NCBI GenBank assembly: GCA_015039365.1
Contig: WION01000008.1
Location: forward strand, 62,001 to 126,000
Reading direction: 5' to 3'
Source of the DNA: Amanita rubescens
Taxonomy: Eukaryota; Basidiomycota; Agaricomycetes; Agaricales; Amanitaceae
DNA length: 64,000 nt
The position numbers were made by a program, and so were the translations under genes. The notes under the pieces are model-generated. The model did no database searches. It had not been told where the DNA came from and saw only the letters and a list, made by a program, of their open reading frames with translations. Shown here piece by piece: positions 9,679-22,300 of the stretch. Each line of letters opens with the position of its first letter. Positions within the stretch are counted from its first letter, which is position 1.

Positions 9679-11095
9679 AATTATATCTGCAGTCTTTCCT
9701 TTGCGCGGAAACCTGTTTTCAAAGAATGTGGCCTGGGAGGATATAACCAGTGTGTTTGTTGACATCATGAACCTATAGCCTTTGGTTCCTGATTCATATC
9801 CTACAAAAGTGCATAAAACAGATTTCTCACATAGCTTGTCCGGTCTCTGTTGATCAGGGATAAACACCCAGGCTTCACATCCAAATACTTGAAAGTATGA
9901 TACATCTGGTTTTTTATTAAGAAGATTTTCTAGAGGGGTCTTCCATTTAGTCCATTTTAGGGGAGTGCGATTGTACACATGCACAGCCGTTCTGAATGAG
10001 AACTCCCACCAAGATTTCGGACATCCTGCGTCTAATCACATTGCCTCAGCTTTGTCTGACAAAGTCTGATTCATGCGTTCAATGCGACCATTTTGTTGTG
10101 GGGTGTAAGTAGCTGTCTGTTGGTGTTTAATTCCTTTGGATTTAAGGAATTCTTCAAAGGCTTTATTTACAAATTCCCCCCCTTGATCAGAACGGAGGTG
10201 AGAAATAGGTTGTTTAGGATCTACAAACTCATTATACCATCCGGTAAAATATTCTAGAGTTTGATCTTTGGTTTTAAGTAAACCAATCCACGTATACAAA
10301 GTGAAATCATCTATGATGACACCAATATATTTGTATTTGTGGTAAGATATGGCTGGTATGGTCATAAGATCCATATGGAGTAACTCGAAGGGACGAGTAG
10401 CTCTCTTCGAAGACAGTTTATAAGGTTTTGCCTTCATTTTGCCTTTTAGACAACCTTCACAATGTAATTTTCCTTCTGGAAGTGTAACTTCTTTCCATCC
10501 ATTGACATTCAATGGTATCTTCGAAAAGACTTCGTTGGATGGATGACCAAAATGTTTATGCCAGGTCTCGTAGTCCAATAGTTTTTCTATAGACTCTGTG
10601 TTTGGTTTCTTTGACGGTCCTCCAAGAATCATTTTAGAGTTCCTATTGGATAAACCAGGACCAGAAACCAGTGTAGGATTCATTATAATGATCCTACCTC
10701 GAGCGTAAACTAATGTATCATCGGGCATAAGATAATGTCCTTCAATACACGTTCTACCCGAGTCTGTAAAGGAAAAGACTACCATCTTTTCATCTTGTTT
10801 ACAAGTTAATCCTTGTCGGATCAATCTGCCGTTTGAAATCAAGCGTGCAGTTGCCCGTGGCATATAGAGTACAGGAAAGAGCTTTACGAGTGTTGTTTCC
10901 CCTGTGGATAACTTGTGTTCAAGAATAACTGTGCCAAGTCCCTCAAGATGGTCTAAACCATTAGCAGTTTTAACACTGTGGTTTTCGTTTGCAGGAAATT
11001 CTCTGTATTCAGAGAAGTCTTTCCTGACGAAAGGGAAACGCCCAGTAGCGCAGCGTCGAGGAGTTAAAGCGATAGCTTACCCAATGTGTTCTGTA
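9679..11095 (-). pseudogene. Ty1/copia pol: protease remnant, GAG-pre-integrase and integrase
   Basis: Minus-strand copia polyprotein. Near 11060-10900 is a degraded protease/linker region (ATGRF...FSEYREF). The GAG-pre-integrase domain follows with H-X-K-H-F-GHP (about 10570) and CEGCLKGKMK (about 10460). The integrase core has HMDLM near 10375, SDQGGEF near 10180 and QQNGRIERMNQT near 10080, keeping DDE residues. An in-frame stop near 10035 separates it from a continuation with VFGCEAWVFIP and VGYESGTKGYR (about 9890-9780). The left end joins 1359 once Gypsy-1 is removed. The right end is cut by the MITE at 11096. Confidence 0.9.
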
Positions 11096-11995
11096 TAGTG
11101 ATTCAAGGTCCGGTCCGGTCCGGTTTTTTTTCCTTTTTTGGAAAGACCGAAACTGGACCGGTCTCACGGTGTCCCTGATATCGAAAAGACCGGAACCGGA
11201 CCGCTTAAGACCGCAAGACTGGTCTTAATTTAAAAAAAAGACCGGTTAAGACCGGTCCTGGACTGGTCCTGGTCTGGACCGGTCTTGGACTGGTCTGGAC
11301 TGGTCTGGACTGGTCTTGGACTGGTCTAGACTAATCCTTACATTAGTTTCTATGTCCCTATGTCTCCCATACAACAATTTAAAACTACAAAACTTCATAA
11401 ATATCAATATGTTCCTAACCCTCACCCTCTCACACCCTCTCACACCCAGCTGCACTCAGATGAGACACATAAAACCATTTTTGATGATGCCAGGAGACTG
11501 CCAAACATTGCCAAAGAGATTGCCAAAGAGATCACCAAAGAGAGAATGAAGCCCAGTGTTGCTGACCCTCACCCTCCCACTGTTCAATTATGTTCCATTG
11601 GATGTACTAGAGCATACCTAGATTAGTTAATTTCAGAATACCTTACCTGGAGTGTTGCAACAACAGATGTTTTCAAAATTCACATGTTATATATAACTTT
11701 AGACAAACTTTACTACTGTGAACTCAAATCTCAACCGTTTTTTATGTTTCAATACTCAAAAAAAAGCTAAAATATAGGAGAACATGACTGTGTTGGTCAC
11801 ATGTGACAATTAGCGGTCTAGGACCGGTCTAGACCGGTCTTTTGCGGTTTTTTTGATTTTAAAAATTTAAAAAGACCGGAACTGGACTGCCCTTGGACCT
11901 CCTAAGACCTGAGACTGCAGTCCGGTCCAAATCGGTCCTGGTCCGGTCCAGTTCCGGTCTTTTTCGGTCCTGAGAGACTGGAAATGGAAACACTA
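11096..11995. mobile_element. hAT-type MITE, family A, copy 1
   Basis: Starts TAGTGATTCAAGGTCCGGTC and ends in GGAAACACTA, matching the termini of copies at 31925 and 53912. Subterminal arrays of GGACCGGTC-like words occur at both ends (11105-11335 and 11815-11965). No transposase is present; the middle has a CACCCTCT microsatellite near 11420. The 8-bp flanks (GTTCTGTA on the left, GTCGGCTG on the right) do not match, unlike the other copies, and the left flank is copia while the right is gypsy family 2. Confidence 0.82.
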
Positions 11996-12193
11996 GTCGG
12001 CTGTGAGAAGTCGTCATAATAGATCTATCGCTAGTTGATCTAAGTTTCCTCCTTTCGGATGAACGTCTTCCCAGTAGAGTGACATAACGTTTACAAACGT
12101 TTCGATTAAATCGGCACAATGGTAGTTGTACTGATCTCAGGCTTGACCGGCAAGGGTGGTGGCGGTTTGGAAGTCCATGAGAAGTCGCCAGAT

Positions 12194-12799
12194 TCAGGCC
12201 ATCCTTTCTTGGTCAAAGTTGTCGATCTGTAGACTAGCGGCGTTGCAGATCAGAGTGACGCAATCTCTAACCTTGGTGTAAGTAGTAACTCCGTGATAAC
12301 TGAGATAGAGATCGGGGGTGGTTCGGATGATGGGGCCAGCCATATTGCGGTTAATCCCATCTGTACCGTGACCCTGGTCGTGGCTTCGAACAGGTTCGTT
12401 ATGAGATTGAGTCGGAGTGTGACCGGCAAGTATCATCTCTCTATGTAAGGTAACACTAATGTCTTCAGTGTTTCTAGGTGGGATCGGTCGGCTAGTGCGA
12501 TTTTCCTCAGTTCATCCAGGTACAGCCAGAGTTTCTGATGTTCCGTGGTGGGTTTCCTGGGCTTCGGTGGGAGTGATCGGGACCATCTGAGACGACGTTT
12601 GATCGGGAGATCTGTGGGAAACATCAACGAAGTCGTTCAGGTCAATGTCTTCTTCGTCGGTGTCGGTGGTATGAAGAACGAGTCGGGGTCGGTGGGAGTT
12701 AGGGGAAGTGGAGAGTCGGGTGTCGGTGGTCTCCCCAGCATAAAATTCGGACCAGGGGAAGTGCTGAGCGGCGTCGGTGGTGTCGTTTCCATTCTGCAT
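12194..12799 (-). pseudogene. Third-ORF remnant of gypsy family 2
   Basis: Two to three overlapping minus-strand frames downstream of the chromodomain. They are Asp/Glu/Thr-rich near the start (TDTDEEDIDLNDF near 12640) and have no catalytic motif. The position after pol matches ORF3 of Gypsy-1, but the zinc-knuckle-like motif was not found. Region 11996-12193 downstream holds no recognisable gene. Confidence 0.5.
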
Positions 12800-12826
12800 A
12801 GTAACTTGATATGTGTGAATGATATT

Positions 12827-14424
12827 TCAGAGTTTCCTTCGTCTTTTATATTCTAGAAGGAGGTCTTCCATATGCGTCAAGTTATTTTCTGGTTCCCATG
12901 TGTTTTCGCTGGTATCATAGCCTTTCCACTTTACAAGGAATTGTAATTTTCCCCTGAACTTGCGATGTGCAAGCAGTGCTTCTACTTCGTATTCCTGTTC
13001 TCCTTTGATCAGATCGGGAGGGGGTCTTGTTTCCGTTGTTCCATGGAAGGAAGTTTCTTTGAACAGCATTAGTAAGGCGGCGTGGAATACGTTATGGATT
13101 TTCCATTGTCTTGGTAGTGTGAGACGATATGTCACTGGTCCTAAGACTTCTTTGATGGAAAAGGGTCCTTCTCGTTTAGGTGCAAGCTTTCTGCTCTGAT
13201 AAGGAATCTTCAAGTTCCTAGACTCTAACCATACTTTGTCATTGACTTTGAACGGTTTAGTCTTTCTCGTTGTTCTCTCCATCATCTTGGCGCGTGCAAG
13301 ATCATGTGTGTTGAGTGCTTCTTCTTGTGCGCGAAACAAGGAGTTGATGCGGTTATCGGTGGTTGGTGTGTTTGTCTTATTTGAGACAAGGGGAAGTGCA
13401 ACCGGGGATGTTCCGTACATCAATTGAAAGGGCGATTGTTTCAATGCTTCATGAGTGCGTGAATTATGCGCGAATTGTGCTATTGGTATCATCTTGTTCC
13501 AAGTATCTGGTTCATAGGCACAGAATATTCGGAGATAAGCTTCTAATTCGGCGTTATATCGCTCTGTTTGTCCATCAGTTTGTGGATGGAATGCGGTACT
13601 CATTTTGTGTTTGATCTTTAATGAGTCCATTATGCCATTAAAGACATGTGATGCAAACTGTAGTCCACGATCAGAGATCATGACATCGGGTAAACCGAAG
13701 TTTTTGAATACGTTCCGAATGTAGAGGTCGGTGGTTTCGTCGGTGGTGATAGTTTTGTTACAAGGCATGAGAATTACTCCCTTTGTAAGTCCTTGATCGA
13801 CCACAATAAAGATAGAATCAAAACCGTTACTTGAGGGTAAATCGGTGATGAATCCATGGTTATTTGTTGGAAGGGTCGGTGTGCATGTGACTTGATTGGC
13901 ATCAGAGGTGCGGCGGTAGGGTGAGTATTTGACTTCATTTGTTGACATGCCGTGCATCCGTCAATAAACTGTTTAACCATTTTAGACATCAATGGCCACC
14001 AGTAGTATTCCTTTAGTAAGGTGAGTGTTTTGAAGAAACCGGGATGTCCGCTTGTTGGTGATTCATGAAAATCTCTAATAATATCTTTGCGAAGATTGGT
14101 GTCAGGAGGGATGAAAGATTTCCCTTTGTACAGGATTAATTTGTCGTCAAGAGTCCAATCAGAAAGGGCTGTGCATAAAGGCGGTGTTCCTTTTTCTTTT
14201 AGACATTTCTTGATTGACTGCGCAAATTCATCTTTGACAGTTATTTCTATTGCTCTGTCTCGGAGATCTTCGGCGATTGTGCGAACAAAGAGTTCTTTTG
14301 GGAGCATCGTTATTAACTCTTCTGGTTCGTCTTTTGTCATATGATCGGGTCGGCGGGATAAGGCGTCCGCTATTATTAGTTTTGCTCCAGGGACGTGGGT
14401 TAATTTAATATTAAATCGAGACAA
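12827..14424 (-). pseudogene. Gypsy family 2 integrase and chromodomain
   Basis: An HHCC finger lies near 14070-13960 (FHESPTSGHPG, CTACQQMK). A frame change near 13860 removes the continuity of the first catalytic Asp. The rest is open: MISDRGLQF (second Asp, about 13680), HPQTDGQTERYN (catalytic Glu, about 13570), the GPF-type module, and a chromodomain ending in VKWKGYDTSENTWEPE near 12890. The frameshift makes a working enzyme unlikely. Confidence 0.87.
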
Positions 14425-14469
14425 GTCATTCCACCATCGGGCTTGATGGTTTGTAAGACATTGTGGTTC

Positions 14470-16434
14470 TCAATAATAGAGTAAATTCTTGTGGTCACAA
14501 TGAATAATGACAGGATGTTCTACTCCTTCAAGCAGATATCTCCATTCGTTGTAAAGAGCGTAATAGATGGCGAATAACTCTCGGTCGTAGATTTGCCATC
14601 GTGTTTCAGTCGGTGTTAAGGCGTGGGATAGGTATCCGCATGGGTGTAAGTCGCCATTGTCATCCTTCTGCATGAGAACTGCTCCAATTGCGCGGTCTGA
14701 TGCGTCTGTTTGTAGAATAAAGGGTTTGTTGACATCGGGCATCATTAAGACAGGTGCGGATGTGAAGCGTTCTTTTAATAGATCAAATGCAACTTGGCAT
14801 TCTGCGGTCCATGTCCATAGTTTGTTTTTCTTCATTAGGTCATGCAGGGGTCGTGCAAGGTGGGCGAATCCAAAAATAAATCTTCAATAGTAATTTCCGA
14901 ATCCTAAAAAGGATCTAACTTGTTTAACGGTAGAAGGGGTTGGCCAGTCCCTGATTCCAGCAAGTTTGATCGGGTCCATTTTTATTGTATTTTTGGATAT
15001 GACAGTGCCTAGAAAATCAACTTCTTTGGCAGCAAATTTACACTTTTCAAGCTTGAGGTAAAGATCGTGTTTCTGTAATCATTCAAGTACTTGTTTCGTT
15101 CAAATCTCGAGTTCTTCTTTAGTGTGCACGTGTATTAGCATGTCATCCATATAGATGACAAGCCATCCTTTTTCTGTAAAATCCCTAAAATAATCGTCCA
15201 TCATAGCTTGAAACATTGCTGGCAAATTTCGTAATCCAAAGAACATGACGTTAGGTTCAAATAAACCTCAATTGGTGATAAAGGCGGCTTTCCATCTGTC
15301 AGATTCCTTGATTTGAACATTATTATATCCCCAACGGATATCCAATTTCGTAAAGTATTCTGAATCTTTAAGTTTGATCATAAGATCGGAGATAAGGGGT
15401 AGTGGATATGCGTTTGGTTTAGTGTATTCGTTCAAATATCGATAATCTTGGCAGGGTCGTAGTTTTTGTGCTTCTTTCTTTTCTACAAAGAAGAAAGGTG
15501 ATGCCTGCGGTGATTTTGATGGTCTGATGTAGCCTTTTTCGATGTGTTCTTTAATCCATTCGTCCAGTGTGTTCTGCTGTTTCGGAGATAAGGGATAGAT
15601 TTTTCCTCTTTTTGGTATGAAACCATAGCAAAGTTCTATCTGGTGATCCCAAGATCGGCTTTCTGGGAATCGTTCACTTGCTTTTTTCTCGAATACGTCT
15701 TTCCATGCCGAGTATTCAGGAGGGAGCATGTAAACCTCCTCTGTTTGATGGTATTTGTGTTCCATTTGTTGAGCTGGTGTATATCGTGCGATAGTTACTT
15801 GGTCGTATTCATCTTCTGACCAGCTTCCTATGTCCTCAAATGTATGCGTGTTCCATCCTTGATCTGTTATCTGTGATCCTTTGTGTGACATCAAATATCC
15901 GATAACAAGTTCTTCTTCCCATTCAGGCATAGCTATTCTGTCAATCTGTTGACAGATGCTCCGAAGTGATGCCTTGATCTTGTCCTGGTCAGAGTCTCAG
16001 AACTCTAGAGTCTTTTCTTTCCAATTTACATCAGGGTTATGCTTCTCTAGCCAAGGAAGCCCCAGTATGACTGTTTGTTTTCCTATTGCTGATACATAAA
16101 ACCATTCGGTCATGCGTTTTCCGTTCATTTCGAAGGTGATAAGACATTGTTCATCAATTTCTCCTTCTTTGTTTATGGTGCCATCAACATTATAAACTCT
16201 AATTGGTCATGGAGTTTTTCGTTTCCTCCATTTATGTGCTATCTTTTTATCGATGAATACCCCTTTGGCTCCGCAGTCGACAAGGGCAACGAGGTTTTCA
16301 GTGTTGTTTTCAGTTTCAACTTCGATAGGGACAGATAATCTTCGTTTTGAGATAGATTGTACTGTTACATGAGATATATCGAGAGTTGGATCTGGTAATT
16401 TGGGAACTTCATCCACCACTGTCATGAGTCCCAC
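14470..16434 (-). pseudogene. Gypsy family 2 protease, reverse transcriptase and RNase H
   Basis: Protease remnant ALVDCGAKGVFID near 16270 (canonical DSG changed to DCG). The RT N-terminal part (15930-15268) includes [13 protein letters not shown]. An in-frame stop near 15266 and further breaks follow through the YMDD region (about 15150, reading YMDDML). RNase H (14835-14470) has LQTDASDRAIGAVL and YDRELFAIYYAL. Missense at the protease plus nonsense in RT indicate a dead copy. Confidence 0.85.
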
Positions 16435-16436
16435 TG

Positions 16437-18164
16437 TTAAAAATCCTTGGTTTCATCGGCAAGAGATAATAATAGATCGTTCTTTTCGTCGGGTGACATT
16501 CCTTTCATCAGCGCTCGGATATTCTTAGTGTAATTTGGTTTAGACTCTCGGACTTCTTCTTCTTCCCAGTTTTCGTCACCGTCATTTGATGTGGCTCGAA
16601 TGTGACGTCCGGGTGTGAATCTCTTTTTCTTTCCTCCTTTAAATCGGCCTTTCCCTTTGTTTCTTTTCTTCTTTGGGCATTGCCCTGACATGTGTCCTTT
16701 GATTCCGCAGATGAAACATAAACCGTCTCTGATGTAGTGTTCTCTTTCTTCTTTGGACATAGATCTGATCACAAGTTCTAGTTCTGGGTCTGTATCTTGT
16801 TCTAGAAATTTGTGATCAATCTGCATTGCCCATGATTCGTCGTTATGAGAGGATGATGCGTGACCATTTCCGGATCGAGGTGAATAGGCGTATGAACGGG
16901 TTCGGATGTTGTCGAGTTTAATGGCAATGTTGTACCAATCTTGTAACGTTTTTGGGTTCATGAGCATTGCTTTTTCGAACTCTGGTGCTGTAAGTCCTTT
17001 TCCGAACATATGGAATGCTGCTTCTCCTTCGATCCCAGCTTTCGTAATCTGTTCCTTGAATTGATTGACATAGTTTGGTAAGGTCATCTGTTTCTTTCCT
17101 TTCATGGACGATCTGTTCTGTAGATTGAGAATTTTCATATATGCGTTTCCACTCGGATCAACTTCTCCCCAATCTGTCAAGAATGACAGTTTGAATGCTT
17201 CCCAATCATCGAATAAAGCAGGTCATGTGATGCCTCCTTTGGTGGTAGCACGTGATTTTCGTAAATCCGCTAATTTATTCTTTTTCCATTGTCTAGCTCC
17301 ATCTGAGATTTTATTCAGGGCAGCAAGGATCTTTAAACGGTCTGTGTTCATCCGTTCAGGGTTCATGTCGAAGAAGATTTCAATATCTTCTATGAACGTG
17401 TTGGCATCCTTTCGCTTCCCTTTGAATTCAGGGAGATCTCCGATGAGGCTAGGAATTCGTGGATTAGGTGCAGGGTCTGTGATTCCTCCAGACATTCTTC
17501 TTGGTGGTGGAGGTGATGGATCTCTAGGTGGAGTTGGGTTGGGTTTAGGTTTGTCTACTTCGATTCTGTCAGGGTCAAATGGGTCTTCTTCGTCCCTTTG
17601 TTCTTTAGGGTTTGAAGAGCCTGATTCGGGATTGGTCAGTTGTTGGGCAGGTGTTGGTGTCGTTCCAACTGAAAGGTCACTGAGAAAATCAAGGGATAGA
17701 TCGGGTTTTTGATCAGTATTATCCTCTTTCTCAGATTCGCTATCGTTTAGGCCAAAGTTTGCTTTCTTTTTGCCTTTCTTAGTTGTCGATTTAGAAGGGA
17801 GATATCCTGGTCTTAAATTTTCTGGTAGAGCGTCAACAGTTCCTTTTATCCAGGTAGGGTGTTGAAGTATTCGTTAGGGACAAATTCTTGTGTTTCGGAT
17901 GCTATCCAATGTTCTGTAAGGAGATCGAATCTGATGTGTTGTTCCTGAAGATATAGATCTGCGAAGTAGTAGTATGATTTGTTCGGAGGTCTAGTTTCTT
18001 TGTGTGGTATCCAGAATTCTTGTTCTTTAACTGGATTTCCTCCTAGATCTTCCCAGATTCGCTTTGCTCCGTTTAGTCTGATGTAGTATCCGTCAAGAAC
18101 ATAGTTCCCTTTACGATCTCGTGTAGCTCTATTTGGTGGAGCTCTCCAATCCGTTTTGACAACG
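16437..18164 (-). pseudogene. Gypsy family 2 gag
   Basis: The C-terminal part (17180-16437) carries a CCHC knuckle CFICGIKGHMSGQC near 16700 and a basic tail. The central Gag core is at 17495-17223. Upstream, open frames with no ATG run from 18164 to 17496, with one frameshift near 17860. They contain a block (YYYFADLYLQ...FVPNEYF, about 17990-17880) resembling the Gypsy-1 Gag N-terminal domain. Gag ends DF-TAA at 16437-16439, preceded by GGATTTT (16446-16440), and the protease continues in the -1 frame. Confidence 0.8.
16440..16446 (-). promoter_or_regulatory. Probable -1 frameshift site GGATTTT
   Basis: On the minus strand GGATTTT abuts the gag stop TAA, and pol continues in the -1 frame. 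It differs from the Gypsy-1 heptamer GGGTTTT but resembles the GGAUUUA site known at the MMTV pro-pol junction. Position and frame are seen; function is inferred. Confidence 0.5.
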
Positions 18165-18180
18165 TGGCCAGTAACCTACG

Positions 18181-18890
18181 GGCTGGCTTTCCAGAAGTTT
18201 GTCGAAGTGTGTGTTATCAAATGCCAATGAATCGATGTTCAGGCTTGTTGATAAGTTCGACTTAATTGTTACGAACTCGTTAATCTCAACCTAAGTTGCA
18301 ACGGCAACTCTAGTTATGATTACAAGTTTAAGTCAAACGTTGATAAGCTATAAGTTCGATACTAAGTTAAGTCGTTGACTTAGTATCTGAGGACGATTGT
18401 GGTTGACGAGTTAAGAGTAAGGTTGTATTGCCAGACGACAATAAACAGCTAAGTCGAACTTAAGGTCCGACTCTAGAATACATGTGGTACTTATACTAGC
18501 AAGTACAATGAGACGTACTAATTAGTGAATAATGGTGAGTACGAAAGTATTATAAGGACGGCGTCATATGTGGAACAAGGAATGGTATAAGTAAGTAAAC
18601 GAGCTTGTCCATATGAATCGAGCATAAGGGGTGAGACGGAGTCCGTACCGTGTTGTAACAGATAAGGTCCGTAGATAGCATAGTTTACACTTATTTGTAT
18701 CTCAGACAATATATAAGGAGGGACAAATCATTGTTCCCTCCTAACTTCTTACTCTCATCTTCACATCTTATACATAGTTGAGCCTCAGCTCCTATAAAGT
18801 CCTACCTTCACAGTAAGTCGGTTCCTTACTCAGTATCATGGCGCTGCGCTGCTGCGTTGGACTCTACGCAAGTAGGGATATTCCAACTTC
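18181..18890 (+). promoter_or_regulatory. Hairpin-rich LTR-like promoter region
   Basis: No coding frame of note. Perfect hairpins: 18358-18367 with 18378-18387 (10 bp), 18294-18299 with 18304-18309, 18487-18492 with 18501-18506, and 18716-18723 with 18735-18742. TATATAAGGAGG at 18712-18722 is followed by a CT-rich stretch, as in fungal promoters, so plus-strand transcription is suggested. It lies between gypsy family 2 and Gypsy-3 and may be an orphan LTR; no partner copy or target duplication was found. The stem style resembles element H. Confidence 0.5.
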
Positions 18891-19367
18891 ATCAGGCAGT
18901 TGAGCGAAAGTGACAATTACTTGATCTCTTGCTCGGAAGAGTTGATCGACAAGAGCTTGCATTTCAGGTGGTACAGGGCCATTGGGAAGTATAGTGTTTC
19001 CCATATCTGTTATGTCTTGCATCAGTTCCATTATGGTGGAAGCATTGGATCGTGGAAACAAATAGGATGATTCGGAGGAGGAATCCTCTTCGTCTCGTGG
19101 CATGAATTCCTCGTCAGAAGGAATTATGGGGAAATATCTGGTAGCGTATGAATCGTAATGTAACATACTGAACGGAGGAGGGACCGGCAAGGGTGCAGGT
19201 GATTCCTCTCTGGAGGGAGTTGGAGAGATGATCTCTTCAACGACTGTCGTTGGGGTAGCAGCAGGGGTAGTGTCAGCAGGGGAGGACATGATTTCAAGAG
19301 CGGTGTTTCCGACGTTTGTGAGTAGTGGGGATGATTGCTGTGATTCCATGTTGTTCTTTATATTCAT
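18864..19367 (-). pseudogene. Gypsy-3 third ORF, truncated
   Basis: Start matches Gypsy-1 ORF3 (MESQQSSPLL against MELQQSSPLL). It contains about 60 residues, acidic and Ser-rich, between the Pro-rich stretch and MGNTILPN that Gypsy-1 lacks. Homology to Gypsy-1 stops near 18890, where the element is cut. Confidence 0.75.
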
Positions 19368-22300
19368 TTAAGGTCTCCTCGGAGTGTTCTAGGTTTTCCT
19401 CGGTTTCCCATGAATTGTCAGATGTCGGATAACCTTTCCATTTGACTAAAAATTGCCATTGGTTTCCTTTTCTTCAGTGTGAGACAATAGTTTCAATTTC
19501 ATATTCTTCATGGTTATCTATGAGGTCCAGAGTAGGTCATGTAAAATTTGGGCCATGTGTTTCGTTCTCATGATAAGGAGTCAAGAGTGAAACAGGAAAA
19601 ACAGGGTGAATCTTCCATCTTGAGGGAAGTTCTAATTTTGTGGTGACAGGTCCTAAGATCTTCTTGATCTTGAACAGTCCTTCTCGTCTAGGTGAGAATT
19701 TTCTTATCTGATGAGCGGCCTTCAGATTTCTTGAGTCTAGCCATACTAGGTCTCCTTCTTTGAAGGCAGGAGATTTTCCTTTGACACGTTGAGTCATTAG
19801 CTGTCTTGCTAATTCATGTGCGGCGAGAGCTTCATCTCATATTTGTGTTAAGACCTTGAAGTGGTCTTCAGTGGCGGGTACGTTGATCCGCAGGAATGCT
19901 GTGGGGATAGCCACAGGTTCTATTCCAAACATGATTTCAAATGGCGTCATCTTGGTAGATTGATGTATTTGTTGATTGCGCGTGAATTCTGCTAATGGCA
20001 GGTGATCTTTCCATTGTTTTGGATGATCTACGCAGTATAACTGGAGGTAGGTTTCTAGCTCCTGATTGAGTTGTTCTGATTCTCCGTCAGTTTGCGGATG
20101 AAAGGCGGTCGACTTTCTATGGTCAATTCCGAAGATTTTGCAGATTTCTTCAAAAACTTTAGAGGTAAATTGTGGTCCTCTATCGGAAATAAGGGTTGTT
20201 GGTAACCTGTAACATTTGTACACATTGTTAATATAGGAATTGGCGGTATCCATAGTGGTAAAAGATTTTTTGCATGGTATGAATATTACACCCTTTGTTA
20301 AGCCTTGATCGACCACAGTCAAAACAGAATCAAAACCGTCGATGGGCAGTAAATCTGTGATGAAATCCATTGATACTTGTTCAAATGGGCGTGTGGCGTG
20401 GGATTTAATAGGCATCAAACCCAGTGTGATCGGGTGTGTATTGACCTTCATCTGCTGACATAAGGCACAGCCTTCGACCCATTTAGATACGGTTGTTGTC
20501 ATTCCAGGCCAATAATAGTTGCGGCAGATGAGTTCTAGTGTCTTTAAGCATCCAGGGTGACCCATAACCACGGGGTCATGGTGTGACTTGATGATTTCGT
20601 TTCGTAATTTATCGTTTTGAGGAACATAAACTCATCATTGATAACAAATGATGTTATTGTCATTCTTCCAGTCATTAAACTTTGATCGGAGAGGTAGCTT
20701 TCTGTGTTTAAGACCATCAATGACGACTTTAGCAAATTTGTCTTTTGGCAGTAATTCAGTTATTTTGTCTGCCCAAGATACATTGATTGTGGCAATAACC
20801 ATGTCATCGGTGATCATGGTTTGCAGGATTTCTTTTGTTTTTGCTTCTTCTTCATTAATATGGTCAGGGCATCTCGATAAAGCATCCACCTGAATAAGTT
20901 TTGATCCAGGGACGTGTTCTAACTTGATATCAAACTCCGTAACTTCTTGCCACCAGCGTGACTGTCTGGCGGTCATTTTCTGCAGATGTTTATAATATGA
21001 TAAGTTCTTATGATCACGGTGGATCATAATCGTGTGCAGGCTTCCTTTTAGAAGGTGTCTCCAAGTTTTGAAGGCTTTCTTTATTGCTAATAACTTGCGA
21101 TTGTATACTTGATATCTTTGTTTGGTATCACTCAACCGATGACTGATAAATCCGCATGGGTGCAGTTCTCCATCAGATCCCCGTTGTTTCAGGATGGCTC
21201 CTACTGCCCAATTTGATGCGTCGGTCTCTAATAAAAATGGTTTCGTCGGATCTGGCATAACTAGAACCGGTTCTTCTAGGAATTTCTCCTTTAACGTGTC
21301 AAATGCTTTCTGACACTCTGCATCCCATCGGAAGGGAACTGTTTTCTTTGTAAGTTCCGTGAGCGGAGCCACTGTTTCGGCATAGTTTCCTATAAATTTC
21401 CTGTAAAAATTCACAAATCCTAAAAATGACTGAATCTGTTTAACGGTTGTTGGTTCAGGCCATTTGCTGATTCCAGCAAGTTTTACAGGGTCAATCATGA
21501 TCTTTCCTTCTTTGACAATCATCCCAAGGAATTCGCCTTCCTTGGCGACAAATTTGCATTTTTCCAGTCTCAGGAATAGATCGTTTTCTTTTAGCCATTG
21601 CAAGACTTGCTGAGTGCGCTCCCTCATTTCTGCCTCGTTCACTCCATATATCATCATGTTGTCAATGTAGACAACTAGCCATCCTTTGGCTATCATGTCA
21701 CGGAAGTATTTGTTCATCATCGTTTGAAACGTCGACGGTGAATTGCATAATCCAAAGAGCATTACTGTAGGCTCGAAAAGACCACAATTCATCATGAATG
21801 CTGCCTTCCATTTGTTGCCTTTCTTTATTTGCACATTATTGTAACCCCATTGGAGGTCTAACTTGGAGAAATATTTTGCTTTTCGTAGTTTTAATAATAA
21901 GTCGGATACCAAAGGAAGGGGGTAGGTAGGCATTCCGTTTTGTCCAGCTATTGATGTATTGGTAATCTTGTCAAGGTCTCAACTCTCCTTTTTCTTTCTT
22001 TGCAATGTAAAAGAAAGGAGACGCTTGCGGAGATTGTGATGGTTGAATATATTCTTTTTTGGGGTTGTTCATCGACCCATTTATTCATTAGCTGCTCTTC
22101 GTGGATTGATAATGGGTAATTCTTTGCCACTTTAGCTTTAAACCCTTCTTTCAGGTCTATTGCGTGGTCCCATTGTTGTGAGATTGGGAATTGTTCCGAC
22201 GTCTGTTTATCAAAAACTTTTCTCCATTTGTTGTATTCAGAGGGTAACTCTACTTTCATAGATTTGTCTTCATTCATGTTATGTGCGAGCGCTTGAGACG

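Larger units (their letters stand above)
11996..18180 (-). mobile_element. Gypsy family 2: decayed chromovirus, minus strand
   Basis: All parts of a Ty3/gypsy chromovirus in order on the minus strand: gag (18164-16437), protease-RT (16434-14890), RNase H (14835-14470), integrase and chromodomain (14424-12827), then a third-ORF remnant (12799-12194). It is clearly diverged from Gypsy-1 (different linkers, ESD instead of GDE near the RT WGY block). Stops and frameshifts are scattered throughout. No LTR pair was recognised: the left end stops at the MITE and the right end runs into the LTR-like region at 18181-18890. Confidence 0.88.

Noticed and set aside
11420..11460. CACCCTCT tract (also near 32245-32285) as a CRISPR-like or regulatory array
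   Set aside because: Simple microsatellite within MITE family A.
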